From the NCBI RefSeq assembly GCF_041146395.1, contig NC_090984.1, forward strand, positions 84,641,114-84,705,113: DNA of 64,000 nucleotides. The letters run 5' to 3'. Both the position numbers and the translations under genes were made by a program. Origin of the DNA: Eulemur rufifrons (Eukaryota > Chordata > Mammalia > Primates > Lemuridae). This document shows, piece by piece, positions 24,010 through 34,588 of the stretch; position 1 is the stretch's first letter; each line of letters begins with the position of its first letter. The notes under the pieces were generated by a model that was given only the letters and a program-made list of their open reading frames with translations, was not told the origin of the DNA and did not search any database.

Positions 24010-24600
24010 GCCCTCTAGTCTGTCAATGTAATACTGATTAGTAAACAATGTCCATAATTAAACTGTTGTCAGAGACACAAATGCCCCACGAGCCTGAGCT
24101 AATGAGGCAGTATTCAACTCCCTTACAAAGGCCAGCCAGACGCAATTCCAGGAATGTTAATGCTGCCAAGTATCTGCAATGCTCTCAACAGTGGGAAGAC
24201 CCCTGAGTTGAGGTAATTAAGTGTCTGCAGCCTGCTGGAGAATTGTGTTCCAGTGCTATTTGTTTGTTGAGGAGATGTGCTTAGGTGCAAGCAATTGGAA
24301 ATCTCTGAAACCAAATTGAGCACATTGGGCATCAAAGCACCCCAAGTCCTCCGCTGAGGGCTGTGACATTAATGTGCATGACAAGGGGGCAAGGGGGCCA
24401 CAGTCTCCTCATTGTCCCAGAGACCTTTTAGTCTGGGGGGAGACAACATGTCTTGGTATTTACGTAATTAGTTGCACAGAAATCCTCAGTGCAGCGTTCC
24501 CTTGAAGTCCGGCTGCATAGTCACCAAGGCTCGATGGGTTTATTAGAGGCTACTTTTCCATTCTTTTTGCTCCGGAAGATGGATGCTCCTCCATAAACTA
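24010..24600. promoter_or_regulatory. Candidate conserved non-coding element
   Basis: A repeat-free block with several homeodomain-like cores (gtccataattaaac, gaggtaattaagtg, tacgtaattagttg) and little low-complexity sequence. It lies just beyond the possible exon on its upstream side. Function is inferred from motif density only. Confidence 0.22.
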
Positions 24601-25194
24601 CCACCATATTGAACTATTTTATCTCAGAGTCAAAGAATCATGTCTATTTTCCTCTTCCAGAGAATATTCCCACTAGGAACATTTTATTTCCCCTTCTGTT
24701 TTTCTTGGATTCCCTTGAAAATCCCACTGCATGGTCCAAAGCACGTTGCAATAAGGAAATTTGCATCAAGGACGCCTTTCAGACCAAAGGGTCCCACACA
24801 GGACGGTTTCTGCCACGTGCTCACGTTCATCACCCACCCCTACCGGCCAGCAGGCCCCTGCACAACTGGCCCGGGGTTGTCAACATCCCTTCAGTTACTC
24901 CAGGGCTCCAAGAGAGGTTCCGAGCCTGCCCCTGGGGCACAGAGGCCTCCACCTAGAAGGGGTTTTCTGCACCGTGATGAGGATGGGAGGAGATAAGAAG
25001 GGGAGAAAGAGGGCACAGCAACCTGAGGTTCCAGCACCATTTCACAGCAGCCTTGAAAATGTCATCAGGAGGTCAAGCTCCCTGGGGGGACAAGATTATG
25101 ACACTTCTCTATTCCCCGTGATCAAAGGAAAACCAATTCCTGTCACAAAACATGGAGGAGGGCAGGAAAAAACTGGACTTGCCACAACTTAGCT
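24601..25194. other. Unique non-coding DNA
   Basis: Three overlapping plus-strand frames (24609-24956, 24640-24996, 24761-25192; 115-143 codons) share the same bases in different frames. This is what a stop-poor, GC-rich stretch gives by chance. No domain is recognised. Confidence 0.45.
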
Positions 25195-25400
25195 GAGTCC
25201 ATTCATTTATTCATTCAGCAGTGCTGATGTAAGTCCCCTGAGTGCCAGACCCAGGGGATGCAACGGTGAAGGGAAATAGCCTCTTTCTCTTAGTGTTTAT
25301 TGCCTAGTGGAGGAGACAAATATTACCCAAATCATGACACACGTGAATCTGAAAAGTGCTATGTGAACAACAACGACAAAATCAGGGTGCTAAGTAGTCA
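25195..25400 (-). mobile_element. L2 LINE, 3' end
   Basis: Antisense L2 tail: 'ccattcatttattcattcag', 'gagtgccagacccaggggatgcaacggtga', 'tagtggaggagacaaatatta', 'gaaaagtgctatgtgaa'. These follow the usual order of the L2 3' region on the minus strand. Confidence 0.78.
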
Positions 25401-25539
25401 CTTCAGCAGGCTGGGCCTCTATTTCCATATCTGTTAAATGCCGAGTGCTAACAGGAGTTGCTTTTAGGTGGTAGAATAACACTGGGTTTTATTTTATTAC
25501 TGTCTCTTTATGCACTTTTCCTTGGAAGCTGGATAATTT

Positions 25540-25700
25540 AATAATTAAGAGCACCAGGTTTGGAGGCAAACTAAGCTATCTGGTCTCAATGATTTACTCC
25601 AACTCTAACTCTCTGAGCCTCAGTTTCCTTATTCTAAATGATGGATAGTGGTAGTCACTTCCTTGTTGGCTGACTGCAAGGATTAAATAGGACAAACATT
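25540..25700 (+). mobile_element. MIR SINE
   Basis: Sense MIR: 'attaagagcaccaggtttggagg', 'ctgagcctcagtttccttattctaaatgatgg', 'caaggattaaatagg'. A smaller MIR-like piece may lie at 25405-25470. Confidence 0.8.
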
Positions 25701-26785
25701 CAGAGGGGGTGTATATTGTATAATATACTTTGAGGATATGTCGTGTCTACAAAAAATGAAAATATGTAAAGTCGCTCTTTTTTCTCATAAGGGGATTGAT
25801 CCAGGCAATCTCTACTGCTCCTTCTGTCTGTTAATATTATAGAAGGATTCCATCACTACCATTATAGTCTTTGTGTACGACTTGCGTGTTCCCGGTCTCT
25901 TGGTGAGGATAACATTGGATTCTACTTCAGAGAGCAGCAGAACCATCCCCAAAACATCCTCTGATGTTTCTCTTCACAACTCTTCTGTGGTGGTTTTCTA
26001 CCCCCTCAATGTCTCCATTCCAAAGTATATATAGGGATGGGGTTATCGTGTGGGATTCAGAGGTCGGAATTGAGGAGATAACAGAGCTCGTTGTTGTTTC
26101 TTCCTCATCACCCCCATCTCCAAACTCAAGCTTTACCCAAGCCTGAGGTTTCATCTTAACTACAAATATCCTCACTGGTCTCAAAATTCACAAAATTATC
26201 CGGCCCTTTGGAAAATACAGCCGCCAAGCCTGACTCACTGACCTCTCATGACAATGAATTCCACAGACTTCGCTTCAGCCTTTAAAATTCGGTCAAGTAA
26301 ATAAATAACTCACCAGCCCCAAATTCCTGCACACGCCATTTCTTCCAACTTTTGTGATGGTGACCTCTGGCAAAACTCAATGAGAACGAGGAGCAACCCA
26401 GTCACACTCCCTTTCACATAAATATCAGGAACTAGTCACCACGACGTGTCCCAGACGGTGTGCTGGAAAACCCATCTGCGGCACCGTGGAGCCCCTGGCT
26501 GGCCCTCTCCCTCCTTCGGGAAGCAGGACTGTCCTGAGAAGGAGACAGCGAAGGGTCTTGGCTTTGATCTAATCTGGAGCTAGATATGTTATTTAAAATT
26601 TAAACGACCATGTAAAATACTCTACGTTCCTTTCACCCCACTCCAGACATTTTTCAGCCACCCAAAAGGATGGATCTCTTATTTCCTAACTCTACCAAAA
26701 AAGAAAAAAAGAAAGAATTGTTCTGTTATTGTTCATCATGATGTATTATCGTTAAATGTATTGTCTACAGCCTAACTCAGGATTT
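25701..26785. other. Unique non-coding DNA
   Basis: No repeat is recognised. Overlapping frames at 25927-26184 minus and 25964-26146 plus read the same bases in opposite directions and are judged chance. Confidence 0.5.
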
Positions 26786-28620
26786 TTTAAATTTTTAAAC
26801 TTTTTAAATTAATTAATTTTTAATTGACAAAAATTGGATCTATTTATAGTGTACAACATGATGTCTTGAAATATGCATACATTGTTAATAATTATAGTCC
26901 CCATGTCTTCAGTGAATATCTTGAACTTATTCCTCTCATCTAACTGAAATTTTATATCATTCGACCAATATCTCCTTAACCCCTTGCCCCCCAGCCCTGG
27001 GTAACCACCATTCTACTCTGCTTCTACAAGATCAACATTTTCAGATTATACATATCAGTAAGATCATGAAGTATTTGTCTTTCTGTGCCTGGCTTACTTC
27101 ACTTAACATAATGTCCTTCAGGTTCATCCATGTTGTTGCAAATGACAGCATTTCCTTATTTTTTAAGGCTGAATAATATTCCATTTTGTATATATACCAT
27201 ATTTTCTTTATCCATTCATCTGTTGATGGACACTTAGGTTGATTCCATCTCTTGGCAATTGTGAATAATGCCACAGTGGGCATGGGAGTGCAGATATCTC
27301 TTTGACATGCTGGTTTTATTTTCTATGGGTCTATACTCAGAAGTGAGGTTGCTGAATCATATAGTAGTTCTAGTTTCAATTTTTTGAGGACCCTCCATAC
27401 TGTCTTCCATGCACTAGTGTCTTTCTGCACTAATTTATTAATACATTCCTACCAACAGTGCCTCAGGGTTTCCTTTTCTCCACATCCTCACCAACACTTG
27501 TTATCTTTTGTCTTTTTGATAGTAATCATTCTGACAGGTGTGTGATGCTATCTCATTACAGTTTTAATTTGTATTTCCTTGACAATTAGTGATATTGGCC
27601 ATTTTTTCATATACATGTTGGCCATTTGTGTGTCTTCTTTTGAGAACTGTCTATTCAGGTCCTTTGTCCATTTTTTAATTGAGTAGTTTTCTTGCTACTG
27701 AGTTGTCTGAGTTCCTCATATATGTTGGATATTAACCCCATATCAGATGTATGATTTGCAAATATTATCTCCCATTGTGTAGGTTATCTCTTCACTCTGT
27801 TGATTATTTCCTTTGCTGTGCAGAAACTTTTTGGTGTGATGTAATCCCATTTGTCTATTTTTGGGGTTTTGCCTGCTTCTGGAGTCACATGCAAAAAAAC
27901 ATTGCCTGGACCAATATCATGGAGATTTTCTCCTGTTTTCTTCTAGCAGTTTTACAATTTCAGATCTTACATTTAAGTCTTTAATCATTTTGAGTTGATT
28001 TTTGTATACCATGTGGGATAAGGGTCTAATTTCATTCCTCCTCATGTGGATATCCAGTTTTCCCAATACCATTTATTGAAGAAACTGTCCTTTCCTCATC
28101 GTGTGCTCTTGGCATCTTTGTCAAAAAATCAGTTGATGTAAATGCATGGATTATTTCTGGTCTCTCTATTCTGTTCCATTGGTTTATGTGTCTGTTCTTA
28201 TGCCAGCACCATGCTGTGTGGTTATTATAGCTTTGTAGTATATTTTGAAGTTAGGTAGTGTGATATCTCCCACTTTATTCTTTTTGCTCAGGATTGCTTT
28301 GGCTATTTGGGGCCTTTTGTGGTTCCATACAAATTTTAGGATTTTTTTCCATTTTTGTGAAAAAATGTCATTTGAATTTTGATAGGGATTATATTGAATC
28401 TCTGGATCACTTTGAGTAGTATGGACATTTTAACAATATTAGTTCTGCCAGTCTGTGAACACAAGATATCTTTCCACTTATTTGTGTCTCCTTCAATTTC
28501 TTTATCAATATTGTACAGTTTCCAGTGTATGACTCTTTCATCTTCTTGGTTAAATGTATTCCTAAGTATTATTTTTTGTGTGTGGCTACTGAAAATGGGA
28601 TTGTTTTCTTGAATAATGTG
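26786..28620 (-). mobile_element. 5'-truncated L1 LINE
   Basis: A continuous antisense L1 of about 1.8 kb: an A-rich end (T-rich on plus) near 26786, about 250 bp of 3' UTR (tagtgtacaacatgatgtct), then the C-terminal part of ORF2. Moderate divergence and the gtacaacatgatgt 3' UTR suggest an L1MA-like or early primate L1. Frameshifts and stops break the frame. The 5' end, ORF1, endonuclease and most of the reverse transcriptase domain are absent. Confidence 0.93.
27041..28618 (-). pseudogene. L1 ORF2 C-terminal relic
   Basis: On the minus strand, after the 3' UTR, the conserved C-terminal ORF2 tail is readable (27041-27283, with YYSALKNKEMLSF and MNLKDIMLSEVSQ). Further upstream text of the post-RT region runs to 28618, interrupted by stops and shifts. 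It corresponds to roughly the last 500 residues of a protein of about 1275. It lacks the catalytic domains and cannot be functional. Confidence 0.9.
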
Positions 28621-28704
28621 TTCTTATCATAATACTAACTCATGTTTTAAGAGTCCATTTTAATATTGGCAAAGTTTCAGCCGAAGCCCACACCCACAAG
28701 TGAA

Positions 28705-28800
28705 AGCTTTGCAGAAGCAGAGAACATGATGGAATCCCGCCTTCACCACTTACTAGCTGTGTGAGCTTGGGTAAGCCTCCTACCCCTCCAAACCTCATGG
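28705..28800 (+). mobile_element. MIR fragment
   Basis: Sense MIR core: 'gaatcccgccttcaccacttactagctgtgtgagcttgggtaag' (seen in part), ending near 'ccaaacctcatggg'. Confidence 0.78.
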
Positions 28801-28814
28801 GAATTAAATTTGGT

Positions 28815-29075
28815 TAGGCAGCTTAAGAAGGTGGTTAATCAGGAACTAGAGCCAGATTGCCTGGGTTCAAATCCCAGCTCTACCACTAATGACTGTGGGG
28901 CCTTGGGAAAGTTATACAACCTCAATGTGCCTTGGTTTCCTCAACTTTAAGGTGGGGATAGTAACACCCGCTTCCTCATAAACTTGTTGTGATGATTCAA
29001 TGAGTTTATGTAAGTAAAGCACTTGAAATGGTGTCTGGCAGATGGAAAGCTAAATAAGTGTAGCTCCCATTATGA
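28815..29075 (+). mobile_element. Near full-length MIR SINE
   Basis: Nearly the whole 260-bp MIR is present: 'gattgcctgggttcaaatccc', 'ggttgtggggccttggg'-like core, 'ttggtttcctcaactttaaggtgggga', 'cttgttgtgatgattcaatgag', 'gtaaagcacttgaaatggtgtctggca'. The best-preserved MIR in the window. Confidence 0.9.
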
Positions 29076-29212
29076 TTGTTATTATATTCACAGAATTAGG
29101 AATTTGTATTACTATTATTACTATGTTAACACTGTATCTTCAACAGATATTTTAATAGAAAACAAAAGAAATGGGAACTAACATAATCATGAATTAGGGA
29201 TTTCTTATTTAA

Positions 29213-29335
29213 TCCTCAGGACAACACTGTAGTATAGTTAAACATTATTGCTCATATTTACCGCCGAGAAATTTGAGGCTCAATTAGATTAAGGAACTTG
29301 CCTCCAGATCACATGTTGCTAGCAGGTGATCTATT
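29213..29335 (-). mobile_element. MIR fragment
   Basis: Antisense MIR: 'aatcctcaggacaacactgta', 'cgagaaatttgaggctcaat', 'aaggaacttgcct'. Confidence 0.72.
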
Positions 29336-29436
29336 TCCTGTGGCACATAGAAAAAACTCCAGACTTTTTTGGCCTTCAAGGCCTCCCGTGACTGGACCTA
29401 TCTCCCTCTGAACCGCTTTCTCCAGCCACTCTGGCC

Positions 29437-29650
29437 TTTGTGTTTGGGAAGGATGTGGCTAATGAACACACAGTACGTCGATGGTTTGAGACATCCCGTT
29501 CTGGTGATTTTAATCTTAAAAATGAGCCACATGAGTGACCTGAGGCCAAGGTGGATAATGATGAGCTGAAAGCTGTAGTGGAAGCAAATCCATCTCAACC
29601 TACTCGTGAACTAGCAGCAAGATTTGACATTACTATTTCAACAATATTAC
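29437..29650 (+). mobile_element. mariner transposase fragment (DNA-binding region)
   Basis: In one frame from 29443 to 29649 the text translates to FGKDVANEHTVRRWFE, then SGDFNLKNEP, one TGA stop (29536-29538), then KVDNDELKAVVEANPSQ, TRELAARFDITIS. Order and content match the N-terminal paired-type helix-turn-helix region of mariner transposases (the domain also in SETMAR). About 69 codons survive with a single stop and no frameshift. The catalytic DDD region and terminal inverted repeats are missing. Not functional. Confidence 0.85.
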
Positions 29651-29734
29651 TTTTTTTTTATTACTTTTCTAAAATCTGAAAACATTATAAGTTCCTAAAT
29701 GCATCTGGCTGCCAAATTTTTAGATAAAGAATTG

Positions 29735-29888
29735 AGTATTATCCTCAATTTAAGAGGAGGATGTGGAGGCTCAGAGATGTTAAAGTAATTTGCCCAAAGT
29801 CCCATAACTAGATTATAGTAGGGTCAGGATTTGAACCCAGGTCCTTTGACCCCAATGTCATGTCCAACTCTTAAGCAGCTGATTTTCT
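29735..29888 (-). mobile_element. MIR SINE
   Basis: Antisense MIR: 'attatcctcaatttaagagg', 'aaagtaatttgcccaaagtcccataac', 'caggatttgaacccaggtcctttgacccc', ending 'caactcttaag'. Confidence 0.85.
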
Positions 29889-30869
29889 AGCAAGGAGGAC
29901 AAAATGTCTACATAAATAACTACAGCATAAAGGAGGTGGTGAATGAGTGCCTTAAGAGTGGTACAAATAAAATTCCATCAGAATTCAAGGAAGAGAGATT
30001 CCTCTGGCTGGATTGCTCAAGAATGGCTTTGTACTAATAGTTTTCTTTTTCACAAATATCACTTCTGTCACAACTCAAGGAGGTTTGACAACTGGGCATG
30101 CTGTTACCTCAGCAACTCAGGCCTAACAGAGGAGCCTGGGGAATACCTAATGACTGGTACCCAAAATGGGGCTGAATGTTTGAAGTTGGATAACACACAG
30201 TAGTGGGGGGTAGGGTAGCTGGGGAGATAAATCAAGTGGCAGAAGCTGGCCCTTATTGAAGACAATGGGGCTGTTCAAATACGCTACCTAAAGATCATAG
30301 CAAGCTTAAGTTCAGGCAGTCTTCAGAATCAAGAAGACTAATACAGCAGCTAAAACATCAGAGGAGGATCCAGGGAGCAACTTGAGAGTCAGGGAGGGTA
30401 GCTGAAGATCTGTTTAGTTATGGCAGGGCCACTCATCTGCAGGTAGAGTTCACTAGCAGTGAGAATATGTCAAGGGCAGTTAAGTGAGATAACAAGTTCT
30501 AGTCAGGATAACAGAGAAGCTTAGCAACATACTCTGGGTCAGCATAGGAGAATGCAATTGGTCCCATACTCATGGGCTCCAAAAGGTCCTAAAAGATTCC
30601 TTGAGTTCAGGCCCGACTAAGCCATACTGCCTCTGAATCTGGTTGAGGACTGGGAGAATCAAGGACTTTCATTTTTGCACAATGGCAGAATGGGGATTCT
30701 GTAATCCTCCAGCTATTAAAAAAACCTATATATATATATATGTAGTATCACAATTTCTATGATATTATTTTATATATAATAGACAATAATCATATGTAAT
30801 AATATACAATTATAATGTATGTTAGTTGTATAAGTACATAGACATATATTAATCAGTTTTAGAAAATAG
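29889..30869. other. Non-coding DNA with an AT-rich tract
   Basis: No confident repeat before about 30870, though 30240-30720 may be further L1M 5' UTR. An AT-rich simple tract of TA and ATA motifs occupies 30727-30800. Confidence 0.45.
30727..30800. repeat. AT-rich simple sequence
   Basis: (TA)n at 30728-30742 is followed by TATATAATA-type motifs to about 30800. Confidence 0.8.
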
Positions 30870-31690
30870 GTGAAATAACCCAAGACCAGCTAAGAAGCTG
30901 AGGCCATGACCAGAGAAGCAAAAGGGTGCTAATGCAGTCATTGTGTAGGGCAGGAAACTAGATCTGAGATCCATTCACACAGAGCTAGGATTCACAAAGG
31001 GCTATTCTCTCAGGAAAACATAAACTAAATCAGAGCCCATCCAGCAATGGCAAGCACAAAGGAAATCTTGGCTCTGGATAGGAGTTAAAAAAAAAAACAA
31101 AACAACAAAAAAAATCTTCCTCTGAGACTTCAAAAATCCAAACTGGCCACACACAGGGTTTAGTGGCTAGAACGCATACTATCTGCGTGGCCCAGAAAAC
31201 TTTGAGGAGAATTTCATTTAAAGTGGACTCAGGTCAATTGTGCCCCCAGGTAATTGGCAAAAACAATTGGAAATCCACCCAGAGAAACAAACTCTCAACC
31301 CAGGTCTCATTGTACTCCCTCAGAGATAATTCCAAGAAATTTGAACTCACGTGAACTCACAGTCAAAAATCATAAAATCTACCAGGAGACCAGCACCCAT
31401 GAACAAGAGTCATCAGAAACAACAAACAATAGAATTAGACCCATAAAGTCTTCATATAATGGTACTATCATATACTAAATGAAAGATACATACATTTAAT
31501 ATTTTTAAACAAATATAGAAGGACCTGAAGCTATGAATAAGGAGGAACAGGCCATCTAAAATGAAAAAAAAAAAAAAAAAAGACCAGATACATTTGAAAA
31601 AGAACCAAATAAAACTTCCTTTCATGGAAATAAAGTAATTGTTACTTAAAACTCAATGAAACCACTAGGACACAATCAGCCAAATCCTTC
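30870..31690 (+). mobile_element. L1M 5' UTR to ORF1 start, isolated fragment
   Basis: The text 'agaagcaaaagggtgctaatgcagtcattg', ggaaactagatctgagatcc, 'aaacataaactaaatcagagcccatc', 'aaagtggactcaggtcaattgtgcccccaggtaattgg', 'aaatctaccaggagaccagcaccc' and 'gaacaagagtcatcagaaacaac' follow the order of old L1M 5' regions. ORF1 would begin near the end but is unreadable. No ORF2 follows. Short frames here (31163-31354, 31254-31478) are chance. Confidence 0.78.
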
Positions 31691-33209
31691 ATGCATGAAA
31701 TTCTACAGGACAAATGGATTTATTTCTTCAATAACTAAATGACAAAGGGGAAAATAAAGGGAGTAGAAACTGTTATAGATTTTAAAAGATGTAAATTCCT
31801 CCACCAAATGCAATGTGAGGATCCTGATTTAAATAAACCAAATCTAAAATATTGTTAAGAAACGACATTTATAGAGAATTGCTTGAAGGACACAAATATT
31901 TATTGTGTGTAGACTTTGCTAAAATGGGCTTTCATCTTAGACTTACATTGAGGGACACTATAAGAAACAGCCATATAACAGCATTTTACAGTTTTAACCA
32001 TAGGAAAACTGTCTGGGCTAATGTCTACCATATTAAAGTATCCTCTTAATGAAGACCTATAGGAGATTTGCTTTCAAGTCTCCACAGAAAAACCATGCTT
32101 CTCCCAAACTAATTCAATTTTATTTTGAGAATACTACCCAATAACCATGCTTGCTTTTTCTCTTTCTCCTTTGGTCTTTAAGAAATTCAATGTCAAATAA
32201 GCAATCCACCTCAAGCTGCCACACAGAACCATATGGGATACATTCCTGTGTGCTATTTTATCCCAAATTAGCTCTATTGTCCTTCTCCTGAATTCATTTA
32301 ACCAGTGTTTTAACTATAGTTTATACTTTGCACATTTTTTATAATCCACTTCAAGGTTTAAGCAAAATTGTAAACCACCTCAAATTCTTTGTGTCTACTT
32401 TAGGAGAAACCCAGGCTCTATGGAAGGTTTTTGGAGGTGATTAGAGATGGTACATATAATGTGCTTATCACATAGATGCTCAACACTTAGCTTTTCACTT
32501 CAGTTAAGCTATAGCTCTTTAAATGCACAAATTGTATATTTTGTTTGTTTGTTTGTTTGTTTTGGTTTGGTTTGGTTTTTGTACATTTTTTATCTTTGCA
32601 ACATGCATAATGCTTTGTGCATTCAAATGATCTGTTTGGGAGTGACAGAGTCTAGTTCTCTAGGCATTATTAAGATTCCACACAATAGTGTTATGCTCTA
32701 GGGTTAACTGACAGGAATGAATTCTAAGCCATATTCTTTGAAGACCAAATTTGAATCTTTGCAGGAGATTTCTATAATCTACTAAGACACAAAGTTCTGG
32801 AGATATAGACAAATACTGATGGGTATTTAATGGGTAAATACATTGCATTCTACTCCTAATTAGACTGAAAATATAGCCCAAATTAATATGGGAGATGCAA
32901 ATCATGGTAAACTCATTATATTTCCTCCTCTTTCTAATCTGTATTGTTTCTGAATTTTTGTTCAAACTCTCATATATTGTTCATCTTAAATTATAGCAAT
33001 GATGATAATTTAATATCTGACTCCATTTGAAGTCCCATATGTCCCATTTCTGCTTGTAGTAAGACTAGAGGCTAAAAAGCAGGGAGACACGTGATACATT
33101 CAGCATGAGTCCCAGGGAACCACTGCTGCAGTAGACATGAAAGATGGGCCAAGCAGACACAGCACAGATACCGAAAGCAAGAGCAATATCTGCATTTGTA
33201 TTTTAAAAG
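31691..33209. other. AT-rich unique DNA
   Basis: About 1.5 kb without a recognised repeat apart from the GTTT tract at 32538-32579. The minus-strand frame 32660-32965 (101 codons) is unsupported. Confidence 0.5.
32538..32579. repeat. (GTTT)n/(GGTTT)n tract
   Basis: Five GTTT units are followed by three GGTTT units and a T run. Confidence 0.9.
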
Positions 33210-33355
33210 TAGAACTTACTGTTCTCATTTCATAGGTGAGAAAACTAATGCTCTCAGAGGGTATTCAATTTCCCTGAGGTTCACAGTTAGAAAGTGATTG
33301 AACCAAAATTTGAACCTAGAGATATATAATTCTCAAGTTTCTTCCATACTACCAT
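33210..33355 (-). mobile_element. MIR fragment
   Basis: Antisense MIR: 'ctcatttcataggtgagaaaactaatgctc', 'aaagtgattgaaccaaaatttgaacctagag'. Confidence 0.75.
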
Positions 33356-33423
33356 GCAATGGTGATAAGTATCACAAAAGTATAAAGAATGTGTTTGGGA
33401 GGTTGAGGGAATGAGAACAATGG

Positions 33424-33486
33424 TGGGAAAGAGAGAAGGAGAAAGAGAAAGCTAGAGAGGGAAGGAAGAAGGGAGGGAGGGAGACT
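33424..33486. repeat. Purine-rich (GA)n-like tract
   Basis: About 60 bases almost wholly of A and G, with gagaaagaga and gggagggagg motifs. Confidence 0.9.
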
Positions 33487-33519
33487 GATTAACAAGTAGA
33501 AGAAAGACAGGAAAGGAAA

Positions 33520-33740
33520 GTAATCTTTACTGAGCAACTACTGTGAGTCAAGCACTTTTATATACACTATCTTATTTAAGTCATACAACCACTTTGTTTG
33601 GTAGAACGGTTTTGTCCACAGATAAGATGAGCTATGAAAAGAAAAATGACATCCCCAAGGTCACACAGGCAGTAAATACATAGCTGGGAATCAAATCCAC
33701 ATCTTGTGACTCCAAATTTGGGGCTCCAAAGACTCTGTCT
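33520..33740 (-). mobile_element. MIR SINE
   Basis: Antisense MIR starting at its 3' part: 'agtcaagcacttttatatacactatct', 'ccacagataagatgagc', 'catccccaaggtcacacaggcagtaaata', 'gggaatcaaatccacatc'. Confidence 0.83.
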
Positions 33741-33744
33741 TTTC

Positions 33745-33935
33745 AAGCTCTGTGATCTTAGGCAAGTTCATATCTCTAGGTCTCAGTTCCCTCATCCAAA
33801 GTCAAAAAATGGTAATATTTCATTTGTGTTATTGTGAAGATTAAATAAGACAATCCACGAAAAAGGCTTATCACAGTACCTGGCTCATGGAAAGAGCTCA
33901 GTTAATTTTAGTTATGCTTGCTGTTCCTGTTATTA
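33745..33935 (+). mobile_element. MIR SINE, opposite orientation to its neighbour
   Basis: Sense MIR: 'tgtgatcttaggcaagttc', 'ctaggtctcagttccctcatcc', 'ttgtgaagattaaataagaca', 'cttatcacagtacctggctcatgg'. It abuts the antisense MIR at 33520-33740. Confidence 0.83.
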
Positions 33936-34269
33936 TGAAACTGTGGCAGCTTTGCCAGGGAGGAGGTTCTATTCTATGAAAACAATACACTACTGTAGGA
34001 CAGTTATGTTGTCATCTGGAGAGTGTTTCTAATGTGGCCCTTTCTCGAACACAAAGCACTTTCATCCTCCTTTTCTTATTAGTATCTGTCTGACCAAATT
34101 TCAAGAACCAGACCAGGAAGGGGCTAAGCCTGGGCTACAGCCAGTTAGAGCTTCCCTAGCCAGCAGGAAAGCTTTTAGACGACCAACCATGTTGGCTTCC
34201 CCAGGATGGACAAGTTTCTCAGGACACAGGACTTTCAGTGCCAAAACCAGGACCTTCACAGGCAGGTGC
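33936..34269. other. Unique non-coding DNA
   Basis: About 330 bases. No repeat or exon is recognised. Confidence 0.5.
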
Positions 34270-34588
34270 AGTCATCCGTCCGTATCCATCGGGGGATTGC
34301 TTCCAGGACACCCCAGCGAATACTGAAATCCACAGAGATGCTCAAGTCCCTGATATAAAATGGCATAGTATTTGCATATAACATATGCACACCATCTCAT
34401 ATACTTTAAATCATCTCTAGGTTACTTAAAATACCTAATACTATGTAAACAGTTGTTACATTGTATTGGTTTTATTTGTATTATTTTTTATTGTTGTATT
34501 GATATTTTTTATTGTTGGGTTTCTTTCTAATACATTTCCATCCACAGTTGGTTGAATTTATGGATGTGGAATTCACAGGCCCACTGTC
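34270..34588 (-). mobile_element. Tigger-like non-autonomous DNA transposon, second copy
   Basis: Contains ccgtatccatcgggggattg, 'gagatgctcaagtccctgatataaaatggcatagtatttgcatataac' (in parts), ttaaatcatctctaggttac and 'ccacagttggttgaatttatggatgtggaattcacaggccc'. It is the same family and orientation as the element at 8760-9389, but uninterrupted. The two ends are imperfect inverted copies of each other. Confidence 0.85.

Noticed and set aside
24609..25192. Three overlapping plus-strand frames of 115-143 codons
   Set aside because: They read the same bases in different frames, which is expected in a stop-poor GC-rich stretch. Composition is rich in S, P and R without a domain.
27041..27283. 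80-codon minus-strand frame that looks protein-like
   Set aside because: It is the C-terminal tail of a dead L1 ORF2, not a host gene.
28815..29075. tRNA-like B-box (ggttcaaatccc)
   Set aside because: It belongs to the tRNA-derived head of a MIR SINE; no cloverleaf can be drawn around it.
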